A stretch of 64,000 nucleotides of DNA from Xanthomarina gelatinilytica (GTDB lineage Bacteria > Bacteroidota > Bacteroidia > Flavobacteriales > Flavobacteriaceae). The stretch spans positions 1 through 64,000 of the forward strand of contig NZ_ANLA01000002.1 in the NCBI RefSeq assembly GCF_000348685.1. The letters are read 5' to 3'. Below, piece by piece: positions 61,918 through 64,000 of this stretch. The notes beneath the pieces were generated by a model, which saw nothing but the letters and a program-made list of their open reading frames with translations, did no database searches and was not told where the DNA came from. How positions within the stretch are numbered: the first letter of the stretch is position 1; each line of letters opens with the position of its first letter. The position numbers were made by a program, and so were the translations under genes.

Positions 61918-63450
61918 TTATTTTTTCATGACTTTGGTTAAAATTCCAAATACACTTCTAATAAATGTAGCACTTGTAAGTACTTTTACAATTGGGTTCA
62001 TCCTAGTGCTTTTTCTACTGGAAGTACTTTTGGATTTCGCTTTTTCAAGAGCTTCTTTTTCCTTTCGTGCTTTTTCTTTAAGCTCTTCGGCTTCAGCTTG
62101 TTCAATTTTTTCATTGAGCATTTCATAGGCACTTTCCCTATCAACTTCTTCGTTGTATTTTTTTACAAGTTTTGAGTTGTTAAGTAAATTTTCCAATTCC
62201 GTATCGGTTAAAATGTCCATTCTGCTCATTGGAGCACGCATCATGGTTGCAGCCAATGGTGTTGGTCTGCCTTTTTCATTTAAAGCAGAAACCAAGGCTT
62301 CACCTGTTCCTAAAGAGGTAAGAACGCTAGCAGTATCATAATATTCTGTGTCTGGATAATTTTGTGCTGTCAGTTTTATGGCTTTTCTGTCTTTGGCAGT
62401 AAAGGCTCTTAATGCGTGTTGGACTTTTAGCCCTAGTTGACTTAAAACGGCTTCAGGAACATCTGTAGGGTTTTGGGTAACAAAATACAAACCAACTCCT
62501 TTACTTCTAATCAGTTTTACAATGCTTTCAATTTGATTCAATAAGGCTTTGGATGCTTCGTTAAAAATTAAATGTGCCTCGTCTATAAACATGATTAGTT
62601 CTGGCCTTCCCGTATCTCCTTGTTCAGGAAATGTGGAATAAATTTCTGCCAACAAACTTAGCATAAAGGTTGAAAACAATTTAGGTTTGTCTTGAATATC
62701 CGTTAATCGAATGATGTTTATGTAGCCTCTACCGTTTTCATCAACTCTAAGCAAATCTTGAGGATCAAACGATTTTTCACCAAAAAACAAGTCGCCTCCC
62801 TGTTGTTCCAGCTCTACGATTTTTCTTAAAATGGCTCCAGTGGAAGCTGTGGAAATTCGGCCATAAGCTTCTTCAAACTCTTTTTTGCCTTCGTCTGTGG
62901 CATATTGCAGGATTTTCTTGAAATCTTTTAAATCGAGTAGTGGTAGTTTGTTGTCGTCGCAATATTTAAAAATAACGGAAATAATACCAGCTTGGGTTTC
63001 GGTAACGTCCAGAATCCTTGAGATTAAAACAGGTCCAAATTCGCTAATGGTGGCACGAAGCCTCACACCATTTTGTGCAGAGAGCGTTAAAATTTCTACA
63101 GGAAAAGCTTTAGGTTCAAATGGCAGCCCTATGGCTTCATGGCGTTCATCAATTTTTGCATGTCCAGGACTTGGTTGGGCCAATCCACTTAAATCACCTT
63201 TTATGTCCATAAGAATCACTGGAACGCCTTTTTCCGAGAGGTTTTCTGCAAGCACTTGCAAGGTTTTGGTTTTACCAGTTCCTGTTGCTCCAGCAATTAA
63301 ACCATGTCTGTTCATGGTTTTTAATGGAACGTTTACAAAAGCATTTTTTATGGTCTTTCCATCTAACATGGCAGAGCCTAAAGTAATGTATTCCCCTTTG
63401 TTGGTATTACCTTCCGTGATATGGTTAAAGAACGCTTCCTGTTTATTCAT
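61918..63450 (-). CDS. HerA-like ATPase (DUF853 family)
   Basis: This 510-residue ATPase has Walker A GATGTGKTKTLQ, VILMDIKGDLSGLAQPSPGH, Walker B ELIMFIDEAHLIFNEASK and KGVGLYFVTQNPTDVPEAVLSQLG. This is the FtsK/HerA P-loop type of DUF853 (YjgR). A Lys/Glu coiled segment (about 450-490) and a basic tail follow. No NurA-like nuclease is nearby, so a repair role is only a guess. Confidence 0.9.
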   Translation of the reverse strand: MNKQEAFFNHITEGNTNKGEYITLGSAMLDGKTIKNAFVNVPLKTMNRHGLIAGATGTGKTKTLQVLAENLSEKGVPVILMDIKGDLSGLAQPSPGHAKIDERHEAIGLPFEPKAFPVEILTLSAQNGVRLRATISEFGPVLISRILDVTETQAGIISVIFKYCDDNKLPLLDLKDFKKILQYATDEGKKEFEEAYGRISTASTGAILRKIVELEQQGGDLFFGEKSFDPQDLLRVDENGRGYINIIRLTDIQDKPKLFSTFMLSLLAEIYSTFPEQGDTGRPELIMFIDEAHLIFNEASKALLNQIESIVKLIRSKGVGLYFVTQNPTDVPEAVLSQLGLKVQHALRAFTAKDRKAIKLTAQNYPDTEYYDTASVLTSLGTGEALVSALNEKGRPTPLAATMMRAPMSRMDILTDTELENLLNNSKLVKKYNEEVDRESAYEMLNEKIEQAEAEELKEKARKEKEALEKAKSKSTSSRKSTRMNPIVKVLTSATFIRSVFGILTKVMKK

Positions 63451-63607
63451 TTTTTAAATTTTTTATAAAAATACTAATCTTCAACCAATCTGCTGGAAAA
63501 TCTTTTCAACAAATAAGTGGAAGGTGTATTTAATGATATGATCTATAAAAATTATATTTGGTACTAATAATGATTTTTGTAAATCATTATCGAAAAACTG
63601 TTTGTTG

Positions 63608-63628
63608 CATACTGCATACTGAATACTG
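63608..63628. repeat. Heptamer tandem repeat (CATACTG) before queE
   Basis: CATACTG, CATACTG and AATACTG stand in tandem, ending 19 bases before the queE ATG. Confidence 0.6.
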
Positions 63629-63633
63629 TTTCC

Positions 63634-63641
63634 TATCTTTG
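63634..63641 (+). promoter_or_regulatory. -7 element directly before queE
   Basis: TATCTTTG (TAnnTTTG) ends 6 bases before the queE ATG, implying a leaderless mRNA. Confidence 0.5.
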
Positions 63642-63647
63642 CAAACT

Positions 63648-64000
63648 ATGACTAGAAGTGAAAGACAAGAGTTGATTGATAAAGGGTTGTTGTTGCCTTT
63701 AATGGAAGAGTTTTACACCATTCAAGGTGAAGGTTTCCATAAAGGCACTGCTGCTTATTTTGTGCGAATTGGAGGTTGTGATGTGGGTTGCCATTGGTGT
63801 GATGTAAAAGAAAGCTGGTTAGCAGAATTGCATCCTCCCACTGAAACCGAAAAAATAGTTGCAAACGCTGTTAAATATAGTAAAACCATAGTGGTTACTG
63901 GAGGAGAGCCCTTAACTTGGAATATGACACCTTTGACCACGCAGCTAAAGGAAAAAGGTTTGCAAACACATATTGAAACCTCAGGAGCTTATAAGCTCAC
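63648..64000 (+). CDS. queE: 7-carboxy-7-deazaguanine synthase QueE, partial
   Basis: QueE is the radical SAM enzyme that makes 7-carboxy-7-deazaguanine for queuosine. The 117 codons visible give EEFYTIQGEGFHKGTAAYFV at about 20-39 and then GGCDVGCHWCDVKESW. Its three Cys bind the 4Fe-4S cluster in the short spacing typical of QueE. VVTGGEPLTW follows. The 3' end lies outside the window. Confidence 0.92.
   Translation, partial: MTRSERQELIDKGLLLPLMEEFYTIQGEGFHKGTAAYFVRIGGCDVGCHWCDVKESWLAELHPPTETEKIVANAVKYSKTIVVTGGEPLTWNMTPLTTQLKEKGLQTHIETSGAYKL

Larger units (their letters stand above)
63451..63647. other. Gap before queE
   Basis: This AT-rich divergent region lies between the HerA-like gene and queE. 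It contains the heptamer array at 63608-63628 and a -7 element at 63634. Nothing else is visible. Confidence 0.5.

Overview
The window is AT-rich and comes from a member of the Bacteroidota, most likely the family Flavobacteriaceae. Four things point there: a type IX secretion (T9SS) sorting domain, many small lipoproteins with a short hydrophobic stretch ending in SC, Bacteroidota-style promoters (-7 element TAnnTTTG), and an almost complete lack of Shine-Dalgarno sequences. The gene orders rsfS-ftsH and sigma-FecR-TonB receptor also fit. I see no rRNA, tRNA, CRISPR array, prophage or insertion sequence.

Region 1 (about 1-20.2 kb) is catabolic. After the end of a DUF4230 gene and a rhodanese come a TetR regulator and a long co-directional aerobic phenylacetate operon: paaE, A, B, C, D, G, H, I, a zinc metallopeptidase gene, paaJ, paaZ, a paaF-like hydratase and paaY. 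It runs into branched-chain amino-acid catabolism (E2, ilvE, fused E1 alpha-beta). Together these activate, epoxidise, open and beta-oxidise phenylacetyl-CoA, and transaminate and decarboxylate branched-chain amino acids, both feeding acyl-CoA. Phenylacetate-CoA ligase (paaK) and the E3 subunit are not in the window. Two palindromes sharing TAACAAGNGTTA flank the TetR gene, and one overlaps the likely operon promoter. Nearly every gap in the operon holds a hairpin or short repeat.

Region 2 (20.2-34.4 kb) has a cold-shock protein, small envelope proteins, urocanate hydratase, a 1.5-kilo-residue secreted protein with four tandem CUB domains, a PLP-dependent deaminase, a LysM glucosaminidase, hemL and a diheme cytochrome lipoprotein.

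Region 3 (34.5-50.1 kb) is housekeeping and envelope work: SprT-like protein, mannose-1-phosphate guanylyltransferase, DUF389, MlaFE-type ABC transporter, PafA-type phosphatase, a phospholipid cluster (LUD, cdsA, psd, acyl-CoA-binding protein), ftsH, rsfS, birA, pyrE and a NUDIX protein, ending with a broken lipoprotein gene.

Region 4 (50.1-64 kb) holds a TonB receptor/FecR/ECF sigma module facing a large repeat-bearing lipoprotein, then ffh, folD, rluF, an alpha/beta hydrolase with a cupin, a HerA-like ATPase and the start of queE.

Three otherwise intact reading frames are each cut by one in-frame stop codon (14109, 49624, 59118), and the middle one also seems to carry a frameshift. Heptamer tandem repeats sit directly upstream of the start codons of paaB, hutU and queE.
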